NCBI GenBank assembly: GCA_900549555.1
Contig: UROO01000006.1
Span: forward strand, 1-43,023
Reading direction: 5' to 3'
Length of the DNA stretch: 43,023 bases
DNA from: an uncultured Collinsella sp.
Lineage (GTDB): Bacteria > Actinomycetota > Coriobacteriia > Coriobacteriales > Coriobacteriaceae
Made by a program: the position numbers and the translations under genes. Positions 8,490-16,802 of the stretch are shown here, piece by piece. Each line of letters opens with the position of its first letter. Position 1 is the first letter of the stretch. The notes beneath the pieces are model-generated. The model searched no databases. It was not told where the DNA came from and saw only the letters and a program-made list of their open reading frames with translations.

Positions 8490-9794
8490 ATGCAGACGAT
8501 CTACCAGAAGATGGAAACCACCGAACTCGATGCCGCCATCGAGGCGCTCAAAGCCGAGGTCGCCGAGGTCAAGGCCAAGGGCCTGGCGCTCGACATGGCC
8601 CGCGGCAAGCCGTCGCCCTCCCAGGTGGACATCTCTCGACCCATGCTCGATATCCTCAATGCCGATGCCGATCTGCACGACGGCAACGTCGACTGCTCCA
8701 ACTACGGCTGCTTTGAGGGCATTCCCTCGGCACGCAAGCTGGCAGGGGAGTTCCTGGGTTGCCCCGCCGAGCAGACGCTCGTACTGGGTTCGTCGAGCCT
8801 GCTGATCGAGCACGATATCGCCGGCATGTTTTGGCGCTGCGGCTCGTGCGGCAGCGAGCCTTGGGAGGCTTACGAGGCCGCGCATGACGGCAAGAAGGTC
8901 AAGTTCCTGTGCCCTGTTCCCGGCTACGACCGCCACTTTGGCATCACCGCCGACCTGGGCATCGAGAATGTCCCCGTCGCGATGACCGACAACGGCCCCG
9001 ACATGGACGAGATCGAGCGCTTGGTTGCCGCCGACGACTCCATTAAGGGTATCTGGTGCGTGCCCAAGTATTCCAACCCCACGGGCATCACCTTTAGAGA
9101 GGACACCGTGCGCCGCCTGGTCGAGATGCCCACGGCCGCGCCCGATTTCCGCATCTTCTGGGACAACGCCTACTGCGTGCACGACCTGTACGACGAGACC
9201 GACGAGCTCGCCAATATCTTCGACCTCGCTCGCGCAGCGGGCACCGAGGACCGCGTGGTGGCATTTGCCTCGACGTCCAAGATCACCTTCCCGGGCGCCG
9301 GCATCGGCTTCATCGGTGCGAGTCCCGCGGTCATCGCCGAGTTCTCCAAGCGCCTGAAGGCCGGCCTCATCAGCGCCGACAAGCTCAACCAGCTGCGGCA
9401 CGTGCGTTTCCTTCCCACCATCGAGGCGGTCAAGGAGCACATGAAAAAGCATGCCGAGTTCTTGCGCCCGCGCTTTGAGGCCGTCGAGCGCAAGCTCACC
9501 GAGGGTTTGGGCGACACGGGCTGCGCCACCTGGACGCACCCCCGCGGCGGCTACTTTGTGAGCTTCGATGGTCCCGAGGGCTCGGCCCAAAAGGTCGCCG
9601 CGCTTTGTGCCGACCTGGGCGTCAAGCTCACGCCGGCCGGTGCTACCTGGCCCTATGGCAAGGATCCGCGCGATACCAACATCCGCATCGCGCCGAGCTA
9701 TCCCACGGTCGAGGACCTGGAGGCCGCGCTCGATGTGCTGGTGCTGGCCGTTAAGCTTGTCGCTGCCGAGCTTGCGCGTGCCGAGCGCGCCTAA
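8490..9794 (+). CDS. Class I aminotransferase, AspT-like (Aminotran_MocR type)
   Basis: A 434-residue PLP enzyme of the fold-I group that includes the subgroup Ic aspartate aminotransferases of actinobacteria. It probably transfers the amino group between aspartate and 2-oxoglutarate. Seen: ALDMARGKPSPSQVD near the N terminus, YSNPTGITF (194-202), FWDNAYCVHDLY with Asp225 for the PLP nitrogen, and STSKITFPGAGIGF with Lys264 as the PLP lysine. The length fits this group and not the shorter classical enzymes. ATG has AAAGG upstream, and a -10-like TATACT is at 8443-8448. Substrate choice is inferred from the subgroup. Confidence 0.85.
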   Translation: MQTIYQKMETTELDAAIEALKAEVAEVKAKGLALDMARGKPSPSQVDISRPMLDILNADADLHDGNVDCSNYGCFEGIPSARKLAGEFLGCPAEQTLVLGSSSLLIEHDIAGMFWRCGSCGSEPWEAYEAAHDGKKVKFLCPVPGYDRHFGITADLGIENVPVAMTDNGPDMDEIERLVAADDSIKGIWCVPKYSNPTGITFREDTVRRLVEMPTAAPDFRIFWDNAYCVHDLYDETDELANIFDLARAAGTEDRVVAFASTSKITFPGAGIGFIGASPAVIAEFSKRLKAGLISADKLNQLRHVRFLPTIEAVKEHMKKHAEFLRPRFEAVERKLTEGLGDTGCATWTHPRGGYFVSFDGPEGSAQKVAALCADLGVKLTPAGATWPYGKDPRDTNIRIAPSYPTVEDLEAALDVLVLAVKLVAAELARAERA

Positions 9795-9845
9795 CGCGCG
9801 GCTTCCCGTACTATCCGCACTTTCGATACGTAAAGGAGCGTATAC

Positions 9846-10160
9846 ATGGATTTGGGTATTTCCACCAACCCCACGCCAGAGCTCTACACCATTAAGGTAA
9901 CCGGCGAGATCGATATCTCTAACGCCGATAGCCTGCGCAATGCCATCGACCTGGCGCTCGAGCAGCCCACTGAGGCCGTTGAGCTCGATTTTGCCCAGGT
10001 GAGCTACATCGATTCGACGGGCATTGGCGTGCTCGTGGGCGCCGCGCACCACGCGGTCGACCACGGCAAGCGCTTTAGCTGCACCAATGTGCAGCCCCAG
10101 GTGATGCGCGTGGTTCAGCTGTTGGGTGTCGACCAGGAGATTTCGATCACCGCTGCATAA
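9846..10160 (+). CDS. STAS-domain anti-sigma factor antagonist
   Basis: A 104-residue single STAS domain of the SpoIIAA/RsbV type. These proteins bind an anti-sigma kinase when unphosphorylated and so release a sigma factor. The phosphorylation loop is YIDSTGIGVLVGA, with Ser57 as the expected phosphoserine. GEIDISNADSLRNAI is the usual first strand-helix unit. AAAGGAG lies about 9 bases before ATG. No anti-sigma kinase or sigma gene is adjacent, so the partner is elsewhere. Confidence 0.88.
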   Translation: MDLGISTNPTPELYTIKVTGEIDISNADSLRNAIDLALEQPTEAVELDFAQVSYIDSTGIGVLVGAAHHAVDHGKRFSCTNVQPQVMRVVQLLGVDQEISITAA

Positions 10161-10232
10161 TCTTTGTCCCCAAAAGGGCGTGCCGTTTGGCATATGTTTG
10201 TGATGCGCTCGGACGTTTTGGCGTACGGGCGC

Positions 10233-10238
10233 TATACT
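10233..10238 (+). promoter_or_regulatory. -10 element upstream of tat genes
   Basis: TATACT lies 76 bases before the TatA/B-like start. No clear -35 box is seen at 17-18 bp spacing (CGGACG at 10210). It marks the likely start of a tat-hypA transcript. Confidence 0.45.
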
Positions 10239-10313
10239 TGACCGAATGAATAGACGAGTTCCGGCCGAATGGCGCGGTGCGGGCTCGACTCACATCGAGC
10301 CTTGGAGGTATGT

Positions 10314-10889
10314 GTGTTTGGTATTGGAGAGGGTGAGCTCGCGATCATCGTGGTCTTCGGCTTTTTGCTGTTTGGCCCGGATAAGCTCCCACAGATGGGC
10401 CGCACAATCGGCCGTGCCATCCGTCAGTTCCGCGAGACGCAGGAAAAGATGACGGCCGTTGTTCAGTCCGAGATTATCGATCCGGTGAGCGAGGCCGCAT
10501 CGGCCCCGGTCAAGCCCAAGAAGGCTGCCGTCGATGACGATTCCGATGCGGACGAGGATGCCGTCGAGACGGCTGCGCCCGCAAAGAAGGAGACTTTTGC
10601 CGAGCGCCGTGCCCGCCTTGCCGCCGAGAAGGCTGCGAGCGAGGGTGCCACCGAGGGCGAAGGCGCTGCTGATGAGGCCGAGCCCGCCAAGGCCGAGCCT
10701 GCTGCTGCCGCCGAGCCCGAGCCTGCTGCAGAGCCGGAGCCGGAGCCCGAGCCGGCAGAGCCCACGACGGCTGACCTCTACGCCCGTCGTCCCCGCAAGC
10801 GCAAGGCCGTCGTCGACCAGCTCGCTCGCGAGCTCGAGGCCGAGGACGACGCCGCTGCCGCCGATGCCCCGAAGGGAGGCGATGAGTAA
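10314..10889 (+). CDS. TatA/TatB-like twin-arginine translocase subunit
   Basis: A 191-residue Tat component. The short N-terminal membrane helix and hinge (IGEGELAIIVVFGFLLFGPDKLP, about residues 4-26) is followed by an amphipathic helix. A long, low-complexity Glu/Ala/Pro tail (about 110-150) and a basic patch RRPRKRKAVV follow. I chose GTG 10314 because TGGAGG sits 5 bases upstream and the family begins M-F-G-I-G; the upstream ATG at 10269 has no such support. Its stop overlaps the tatC start by one base. Only one TatA-family gene is present here, so it may act as both A and B, or another tatA lies elsewhere. Confidence 0.85.
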   Translation: MFGIGEGELAIIVVFGFLLFGPDKLPQMGRTIGRAIRQFRETQEKMTAVVQSEIIDPVSEAASAPVKPKKAAVDDDSDADEDAVETAAPAKKETFAERRARLAAEKAASEGATEGEGAADEAEPAKAEPAAAAEPEPAAEPEPEPEPAEPTTADLYARRPRKRKAVVDQLARELEAEDDAAAADAPKGGDE

Positions 10890-11680
10890 TGCCTATCGGA
10901 CCTGCGCGTATGCCGCTCTTCGATCACCTGGGAGAGCTCCGTCGCCGCCTGACCATCGTGGTCGTGTCAGTCTTTGCCGCCGCTATCGTGCTGTATTTCG
11001 CCACGCCTGTGGTGCTCGACATCCTGAAAGATCCCATCCGCTCCTTTGTGCCGGACGGTAAGTTCTACATCACCACCACGCTCGGCGGTTTTGGCTTGCG
11101 CTTCTCGCTGGCCATCAAGATGGCCGTGGTCATGTGCACGCCCATGATCATCTGGCAGATTCTGGCGTTTTTCCTGCCGGCGCTTCGCCCCAACGAGCGC
11201 AAGTGGGTCGTGCCCACGGTGCTCGCCTCGACGGTGCTGTTCTTCCTGGGCGCAATCTTCTGCTACTTCATCATTATCCCGGCAGGCTTTGAGTGGCTTA
11301 TCGGCGAGACCTCGGCCGTTGCTACGGCGTGGCCCGATCTGGAGAACTACGTCAACATGGAGCTGCTCTTTATGTTCGGCTTTGGTGTGGCGTTTGAGCT
11401 GCCGCTCATCATCTTCTACCTGTCCGTCTTCCATATCGTGTCCTACGCGGCCTTCCGCAGCGCCTGGCGTTACGTATACGTTGGCCTGCTCGTGGGATCG
11501 GCTGTGATAACGCCCGACGGCTCGCCCGTTACGCTGGGCCTCATGTACGGCGCCCTGCTCTCGCTCTACGAGATCTCGCTTGCCATTGCCCGTGTGGTCA
11601 TCACCGCGCGCGAGGGCAAGGAGGGCTTGTTTGTGAGTCGTCTGGACCTGTTCTCGGACGATGAGGACGACGAGGAGTAA
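10889..11680 (+). CDS. tatC: Sec-independent translocase TatC
   Basis: A 263-residue polytopic membrane protein forming the receptor for twin-arginine signal peptides. It opens with MPLFDHLGELRRRL, the conserved cytoplasmic motif with the signal-binding Glu. About six hydrophobic segments follow, including FELPLIIFYLSVF and the late VITPDGSPVTLGLMYGALLSLYE motif. It ends in an acidic DDEDDEE tail. The ATG overlaps the upstream stop by one base, so the two Tat genes are translationally coupled. hypA starts 6 bp downstream, so the transcript probably continues. Confidence 0.95.
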   Translation: MPIGPARMPLFDHLGELRRRLTIVVVSVFAAAIVLYFATPVVLDILKDPIRSFVPDGKFYITTTLGGFGLRFSLAIKMAVVMCTPMIIWQILAFFLPALRPNERKWVVPTVLASTVLFFLGAIFCYFIIIPAGFEWLIGETSAVATAWPDLENYVNMELLFMFGFGVAFELPLIIFYLSVFHIVSYAAFRSAWRYVYVGLLVGSAVITPDGSPVTLGLMYGALLSLYEISLAIARVVITAREGKEGLFVSRLDLFSDDEDDEE

Positions 11681-11686
11681 ATCGGT

Positions 11687-12043
11687 ATGCACGAGGTTGG
11701 CATTGTCAACGGCATACTCGATACAGTGATTCGCGCGGCGCGTGGGGCGGGGGCCTCGCGCGCCGTTTTGGTAACGCTGCGTATCGGGGATATGACCGAA
11801 GTTGTGCGCGAGGCGCTCGACTTTGCGTGGGAGACATTTCGCGACGAGGACCCGCTCACGAAGGGCTGCGAGCTTGCCGTGGAGGAGGTTCATCCACAAA
11901 GCGAGTGTCTGGACTGCGGCGAGGTTTTCGACCACGATCGCTTCCATTGCCGCTGCCCCCAATGTGGCGGCGCCAACGTGCGCCTGTTGCACGGCCGCGA
12001 GCTCGACATCGCCAGTATCGAGATCGAAACCCCCGACGATTAG
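11687..12043 (+). CDS. hypA: Hydrogenase/urease nickel incorporation protein HypA
   Basis: A 118-residue nickel metallochaperone for NiFe-hydrogenase maturation. It starts with MHEVGIV, where His2 and the amino terminus bind nickel. The zinc site is C74LDC77 and C90PQC93. GAGGAG overlaps the end of tatC upstream. No hydrogenase subunit or other hyp gene besides hypB is in the window. Some HypA/HypB pairs serve urease instead, which I cannot tell apart here. Confidence 0.9.
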   Translation: MHEVGIVNGILDTVIRAARGAGASRAVLVTLRIGDMTEVVREALDFAWETFRDEDPLTKGCELAVEEVHPQSECLDCGEVFDHDRFHCRCPQCGGANVRLLHGRELDIASIEIETPDD

Positions 12044-12098
12044 TCCGCTAGCCATCTGGTGATGGGGTATAAAGGGGCCAAAGTAAGGAGTGCCGAGT

Positions 12099-12782
12099 AT
12101 GGCCGAGAAAACAATTGATATCGCATCGCCGATTCTGTCGCGCAACGAGCGCCTGGCAGATCAGCTGCGTCAGCGATTTAAAGAGACAAACACCTATGTG
12201 ATCAATGTGCTGTCGAGCCCCGGTTCGGGCAAGACCACCACGATTTTGGGCACCAACGAGCGCCTGCGCGACAAGGCGGGCCTGCGTTGCGCCGTCATCG
12301 AGGGCGACATCGCCTCGGACGTCGACGCCATCACCATGAAGGAAGCCGGCATGCCCGCCATCCAGATCAACACGGGCGGCCTGTGCCACCTCGAGGGCAA
12401 CATGATCATGGAGGCCGTTGACGCGTTCGACCAGGCGGTGGGCCTTCAAAATATCGACGTTATCTTTATCGAAAACGTGGGTAACCTGGTCTGCCCAGTC
12501 GACTTTGACCTGGGCGAGAACCTGTCCATCATGATTCTCTCGGTGCCCGAGGGCGACGACAAGCCCATTAAGTACCCGGGCATTTTCCAGCATGCCGGCG
12601 CGCAGCTGCTCAACAAGGTCGACGTGGCTCCGGCTTTCGATTTTGACATGGATAGGTATACTAAGACACTCGATGACCTCAATCCGCAGGCGCCGCGGTT
12701 TGCCGTGAGCGCGCGCAAGGGCGAGGGCATGGATGCCTGGTGCGATTGGCTCATCGGGCAGATTGAGCAAGCAAGGGCGTAA
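12099..12782 (+). CDS. hypB: Hydrogenase nickel incorporation GTPase HypB
   Basis: A 227-residue SIMIBI GTPase that delivers nickel with HypA. The P-loop is SSPGSGKTT (39-47). VIEGDIASDVD, INTGGLCHLEGNMI with the bridging Cys-His metal ligands, IENVGNLVCP and LLNKVDVAP (guanine specificity) follow. The N-terminal His-rich and CxxCGC nickel-binding parts seen in some HypB proteins are absent, so this is the short form. ATG 12099 is chosen because AAGGAG lies 8 bases upstream; a GTG at 12090 overlaps that site. A -10-like TATAAA at 12068-12073 suggests possible separate transcription. Confidence 0.92.
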   Translation: MAEKTIDIASPILSRNERLADQLRQRFKETNTYVINVLSSPGSGKTTTILGTNERLRDKAGLRCAVIEGDIASDVDAITMKEAGMPAIQINTGGLCHLEGNMIMEAVDAFDQAVGLQNIDVIFIENVGNLVCPVDFDLGENLSIMILSVPEGDDKPIKYPGIFQHAGAQLLNKVDVAPAFDFDMDRYTKTLDDLNPQAPRFAVSARKGEGMDAWCDWLIGQIEQARA

Positions 12783-12836
12783 GTCGGCCGCCATACGGGC
12801 GGGCGTAGCCGCAGAGATACGAGATAGGAGCCTCTT

Positions 12837-15428
12837 TTGAAGCTCATCATCGCCGAGAAAAACGACGCCGCGCGTCAGATCGCCGAGCGTCTGTCCACGG
12901 GCAAGCCCAAAAAGGACAAGGTGTACAACACCGCCATCTACCGTTTTGAGTGGAAGGGCGAGGAGTGCGTGACGATCGGCCTTGCCGGTCACATCCTTGC
13001 GCCCGATTTTTGCGACAGCGTGCTGTTCGATAAAAAGCTGGGCTGGTATTCGGTCACCGAGGACGGCGAGATGCTGCCGGCCGACATACCCGATGGCCTG
13101 GCGCGTCCGCCCTACGACACCAAGCGCAAGCCGTTCCTTGCCGATGGCATCTCCATTAAGGGCTGGAAGCTCGAGAGCCTGCCGTATCTCACCTGGGCGC
13201 CCGTCATTAAACTGCCGGCCGAGAAAGAGCTCATTCGCTCGCTCAAGAACCTTGCCAAGAAGTCCGACAGCGTCATTATCGCCACGGACTTCGACCGTGA
13301 GGGCGAGCTGATCGGTTCGGACGCCCTCAACAAGGTGCGCGAGGTTGCGCCCGACCTGCCGGTCGCCCGCGCCCAGTACTCTTCGTTTACCAAGGCCGAG
13401 ATCACGCAGGCCTTCGATAATCTCGTCTCGCTCAACCAGAACCTGGCCGACGCCGGCGAGAGCCGTCAGCACATCGACCTCATCTGGGGCGCGGTGCTCA
13501 CGCGTTACCTGACGCTCGCCAAGTTTGGCGGCTTTGGCAACGTGCGTTCTGCCGGCCGCGTGCAGACGCCGACGCTTGCCCTGGTGGTCGAGCGCGAGCG
13601 CGAGCGCATGGCGTTTGTGCCCGAGGACTATTGGCAGATTCGCGGCATGGGTGCCGCGCAGGGCGCAGCCGAGGACGACCGCTTTAAGATTGCGCACAAG
13701 ACGGCGCGCTTTACCGACAAGGATGCTGCTGAGGCGGCGTACGGCCACGTTGACGGCGTTGCGACGGCAACCGTCGCCGCGGTGACCAAGCGTTCGCGCA
13801 AGCAGCAGCCGCCCACGCCGTTTGCGACCACCTCGCTGCAGGCTGCCGCCGCAGCCGAGGGCATCTCACCTGCGCGTACCATGCGCATCGCCGAGTCTCT
13901 CTACATGGCGGGCCTCATCAGCTACCCGCGTGTCGACAATACCGTGTACCCTGCGACGCTCGACCTGGGCGCCGTGGTGAGCGACCTGGCAAAGATCAAC
14001 CCGGCGCTGGCGCCCGTGTGCAAAAAGGTGCTCGCCGGTCCCATGAAGCCCACGCGCGGCAAGGTCGAGACCACCGACCACCCGCCTATCTATCCCACGG
14101 GCGAGGGCGATCCGTCCGCGCTCGACGGTGGTCAGCGCAAGCTCTACGACCTCATCGCCCGCCGCTTCCTGGCAACGCTTATGGGTCCTGCGACCATCGA
14201 GAACACCAAGCTCGAGCTCGATGTGAACGGCGAGCCGTTCGTGGCTTCGGGCGATGTGCTCGTGACCCCCGGTTTCCGCGAGGCATACCCGTACGGTCTC
14301 AAGCGCGACGAGCAGATGCCGCCGCTGGAGCAGGGCGATACGGTCGATGTGTTCGACATTAAGCTCGAGGCCAAGCAGACCGAGCCGCCCGCGCGCTACA
14401 GCCAGGGCAAGCTCGTGCAGGAGATGGAAAAGCGCGGCCTGGGCACCAAGTCCACGCGCGCGAGCATCATCGAGCGCCTGTACGCCGTGCGCTATCTCAA
14501 AAACGATCCCGTGGAGCCGAGCCAGCTGGGTATCGCCATCATCGATGCGCTGTCGCGGTTTGCCCCGCGCATCACGAGCCCCGATATGACCAGCGAGCTC
14601 GACGGCGACATGACCCGCGTGGAGCGCGGCGAGGACACCGAAGAGCATGTCGTGACGCACTCGCGCGCGCTGCTGGCCGGCGTGCTCGACGAGCTGCTCA
14701 AGCATACGCAGGAGCTGGGTGATGCTATCAGCGACGCCGTCACGGCCGATGCGCGCGTGGGCGCCTGCCCCAAGTGCGGCAAGGATTTGGTTATGAAGAC
14801 GAGTGCCAAGACCCGTGGCAGCTTTATCGGCTGCATGGGATGGCCCGACTGCGACGTGACCTATCCGGTGCCGAGTGGCGTCAAGGTAAGCCCGCTCGAG
14901 GGCGAGGCCGCCGTGTGCCCCGAGTGCGGTGCGCCGCGCATTAAGTGCCAGCCGTTCCGCCAGAAGGCCTTCGAGATCTGCGTGAACCCCACGTGCCCCA
15001 CCAACTACGAGCCCGACCTTAAGGTGGGTGAGTGCAAGGTGTGTGCCGAGGCCGGACGCCATGGCGACCTGATCGCACACAAGAGCGAGAAGAGCGGCAA
15101 GCGCTTTATCCGCTGCACCAACTATGACGATTGCGGCGTGAGCTATCCGCTGCCGGCGCGTGGAAAACTCGAGGCGACGGGCGAGACCTGTCCCGAGTGC
15201 GGCGCTCCCATCGTGGTGGTCAACACGGCGCGCGGTCCGTGGCGTATCTGCGTCAACATGGACTGCCCGACCAAGGAGAAGAAGCCCGCCCGCGGCCGCA
15301 AGACTGCGACCAAGGCGAGCACGGCGAAGAAAACCACGGCAGCAAAGAAGACTGCTGCCAAGAAGACGACCGCTAAAAAGACGACGGCCAAGAAATCGAC
15401 AACCAAAAAGACGGCTGCCGACAAGTAA
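12837..15428 (+). CDS. DNA topoisomerase I, archaeal-type type IA enzyme
   Basis: An 863-residue enzyme that relaxes negative supercoils through a 5'-phosphotyrosine link. Seen: Toprim Glu7 (LIIAEKNDAA) and DFDREGE (151-157), SAGRVQTPTL (238-247), and the catalytic GLISYPRVDNT with Tyr363, closer to archaeal and reverse-gyrase-like TopA than to E. coli TopA (YMRTDS). Four four-Cys zinc ribbons follow in the last quarter (CPKCG...CMGWPDC, CPECG...CVNPTC, CKVC...CTNYDDC, CPECG...CVNMDC). The tail is Lys/Ala/Thr-rich and histone-like (AKKTTAAKKTAAKK). The start is TTG 12837 with GGAG about 6 bases upstream; no ATG fits. Confidence 0.9.
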   Translation: MKLIIAEKNDAARQIAERLSTGKPKKDKVYNTAIYRFEWKGEECVTIGLAGHILAPDFCDSVLFDKKLGWYSVTEDGEMLPADIPDGLARPPYDTKRKPFLADGISIKGWKLESLPYLTWAPVIKLPAEKELIRSLKNLAKKSDSVIIATDFDREGELIGSDALNKVREVAPDLPVARAQYSSFTKAEITQAFDNLVSLNQNLADAGESRQHIDLIWGAVLTRYLTLAKFGGFGNVRSAGRVQTPTLALVVERERERMAFVPEDYWQIRGMGAAQGAAEDDRFKIAHKTARFTDKDAAEAAYGHVDGVATATVAAVTKRSRKQQPPTPFATTSLQAAAAAEGISPARTMRIAESLYMAGLISYPRVDNTVYPATLDLGAVVSDLAKINPALAPVCKKVLAGPMKPTRGKVETTDHPPIYPTGEGDPSALDGGQRKLYDLIARRFLATLMGPATIENTKLELDVNGEPFVASGDVLVTPGFREAYPYGLKRDEQMPPLEQGDTVDVFDIKLEAKQTEPPARYSQGKLVQEMEKRGLGTKSTRASIIERLYAVRYLKNDPVEPSQLGIAIIDALSRFAPRITSPDMTSELDGDMTRVERGEDTEEHVVTHSRALLAGVLDELLKHTQELGDAISDAVTADARVGACPKCGKDLVMKTSAKTRGSFIGCMGWPDCDVTYPVPSGVKVSPLEGEAAVCPECGAPRIKCQPFRQKAFEICVNPTCPTNYEPDLKVGECKVCAEAGRHGDLIAHKSEKSGKRFIRCTNYDDCGVSYPLPARGKLEATGETCPECGAPIVVVNTARGPWRICVNMDCPTKEKKPARGRKTATKASTAKKTTAAKKTAAKKTTAKKTTAKKSTTKKTAADK

Positions 15429-15447
15429 CCGAGCACATATAGACACG

Positions 15448-15493
15448 GCGGGGCCGGGCGCGCAAATGCAAATGCGCGCCCGGCCCCGCTTCT
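15448..15493 (+). terminator. Strong terminator of the topoisomerase gene
   Basis: A perfect 16-bp GC-only stem (15448-15463 with 15474-15489) with a 10-base loop is followed by TTCT. The T tract is short but the stem is very stable. Confidence 0.75.
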
Positions 15494-15496
15494 AAG

Positions 15497-15559
15497 TTGC
15501 GGTGAAATAGGGACTGTTTTTGCTGGCAAAAGGCCTAATTAATCCCTATTTCACCGCAA
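15497..15559. repeat. Hairpin repeat C, copy 1
   Basis: A 17-bp perfect stem (15497-15513 with 15543-15559) has a 29-base loop. The left arm begins TTGCGGTGAAATAGGGAC as in the copy at 16632-16700. It lies 20 bp past the stop of the zinc-ribbon gene and is followed by TTTT on the plus strand. Confidence 0.8.
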
Positions 15560-15579
15560 GTTTTGATCAGTTGTTGGGA

Positions 15580-16563
15580 TTACTTCACCTCGACAGGCTT
15601 GGCGCCGGGATAACGGTCCTCAAAGTCCTGACGGTACTTGTTGCTGTTGGTTCCCGGCTCGTTGTCGCGTGCCAACGGCGCCACGATCTCGTCTTTATGG
15701 TCCTCGGGCTTGGAGTACTTCAGGCTGATTTCCCAGGCATCGCAGATTGCGTCAATGCGGTGGTCTAGGTCGTCATACAGGGCAACGATGTCTTTCCAGG
15801 AACTGTAGTTCTTAGAGCTCATGGGGACGTCCAGGTCCTCGACGATATCGTAGTACTGTTCGATGGTGTCTTCCGTGCGCTCGGCGACGTCGGCGAGATT
15901 TTGACGGGTGGTACGGTCCTCTTCCAGATAGCTGCCATTGAAGGCCTGCGCGCAGGCGCGGACCTGGCTATCGAGATCTTCGAGTAGGTCGTAGTACTCG
16001 CTCAGACGACGGTAGAGGTTCTGCTCGGAGAGGGTCGCTTCGCCGCCATCCTCGTCGTCATCATCGTCATCGTCGTAAAGACTATTGAGGTCACCGAGAG
16101 GCTTAAGGTCATCATCGTCGACATCATGGTGCAGCTTGGTAACCTCGGCAGTCGTTTGCGTGGCAGCGTTGTCGAAAGGCTTGATCACAAAGAAAACGAC
16201 CAGGGCGACGATGATTGCCAGCAGCACAACGATAACGGCGACAAGCGCCCTGGTAGCGCTCTTTTTTGCGGCGGGGGCCTGCGGTGAATCAGGCGCGTAC
16301 GTAGATGCCGGTTGCTGTTGGGGCGAGGTGTCCGCGACGGGTATGCGCTGCGTCGTTTCGACCGCTGCGGAGCTGGCGGCGGGGTCGGGGCGATAGGCGA
16401 GGGGATCGTCCGGCTTAGCTTGCGGCGTATCGAGGAAGCCGGTCTGCTCAAACGCGGGTTGGTCATTGCTTGCGGTTGTCTGCTCAACGGGTGCACCACA
16501 TGAGGTGCAGAACTTGGCATCATCTGCAAGAAGTTTGCCGCACGAGGCGCAATACCGAGACAT
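15580..16563 (-). CDS. Zinc-ribbon membrane protein
   Basis: A 327-residue protein of unknown role. A four-Cys zinc ribbon is at the N terminus (Cys5, Cys8, Cys19, Cys22). A Pro/Ala/Gln-rich linker (30-100) follows, then one membrane helix (about 105-128). The remaining 200 residues, with an Asp run at 164-171, should lie outside the cell. The outer part has helical, Leu/Tyr/Glu-rich stretches (YRRLSEYYDLLEDLDSQVRA, RTEDTIEQYYDIVEDLDVP) that may form a small helical bundle. ATG 16563 has AAAGGAG just upstream; the longer frame to 16581 begins inside the ribosome site. The gene sits between two hairpin-repeat copies and has no operon partner. Confidence 0.8.
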   Translation of the reverse strand: MSRYCASCGKLLADDAKFCTSCGAPVEQTTASNDQPAFEQTGFLDTPQAKPDDPLAYRPDPAASSAAVETTQRIPVADTSPQQQPASTYAPDSPQAPAAKKSATRALVAVIVVLLAIIVALVVFFVIKPFDNAATQTTAEVTKLHHDVDDDDLKPLGDLNSLYDDDDDDDEDGGEATLSEQNLYRRLSEYYDLLEDLDSQVRACAQAFNGSYLEEDRTTRQNLADVAERTEDTIEQYYDIVEDLDVPMSSKNYSSWKDIVALYDDLDHRIDAICDAWEISLKYSKPEDHKDEIVAPLARDNEPGTNSNKYRQDFEDRYPGAKPVEVK

Positions 16564-16631
16564 TGCCACTCCTTTCGCCACATTTCAAATCAATACGACG
16601 ATTATACCCAGCGTCCAAAAGTCCCCATCAT

Positions 16632-16700
16632 AAGTTGCGGTGAAATAGGGACTGTTTGGCGGTCTCAGAGCTTCAATCAGTCCCTATTTCACCGCAACTT
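16632..16700. repeat. Hairpin repeat C, copy 2
   Basis: A 23-bp perfect inverted repeat (16632-16654 with 16678-16700) flanks a 23-base loop. The arms are the same as in copy 1 and in the same orientation, but the loop is unrelated. It lies 68 bp upstream of the zinc-ribbon gene start and about 20 bp before the tmk promoter. Confidence 0.85.
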
Positions 16701-16720
16701 TGGAAAGACACCTTTAGCCA

Positions 16721-16750
16721 TTGGGGACGCGCCGAGCACTGGGGTATCAT
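16721..16750 (+). promoter_or_regulatory. Candidate tmk promoter
   Basis: TTGGGG at 16721-16726 and TATCAT at 16745-16750 are 18 bp apart. The leader to tmk would be about 45 bases. TATCAT also precedes comF at 20345-20350 in the same GGGTATCATGG context. Confidence 0.5.
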
Positions 16751-16802
16751 GGCTTGGTTGATATATCTGCATTTATGCGCCTTGTAGGAAGGGGCTGCGC
16801 TC

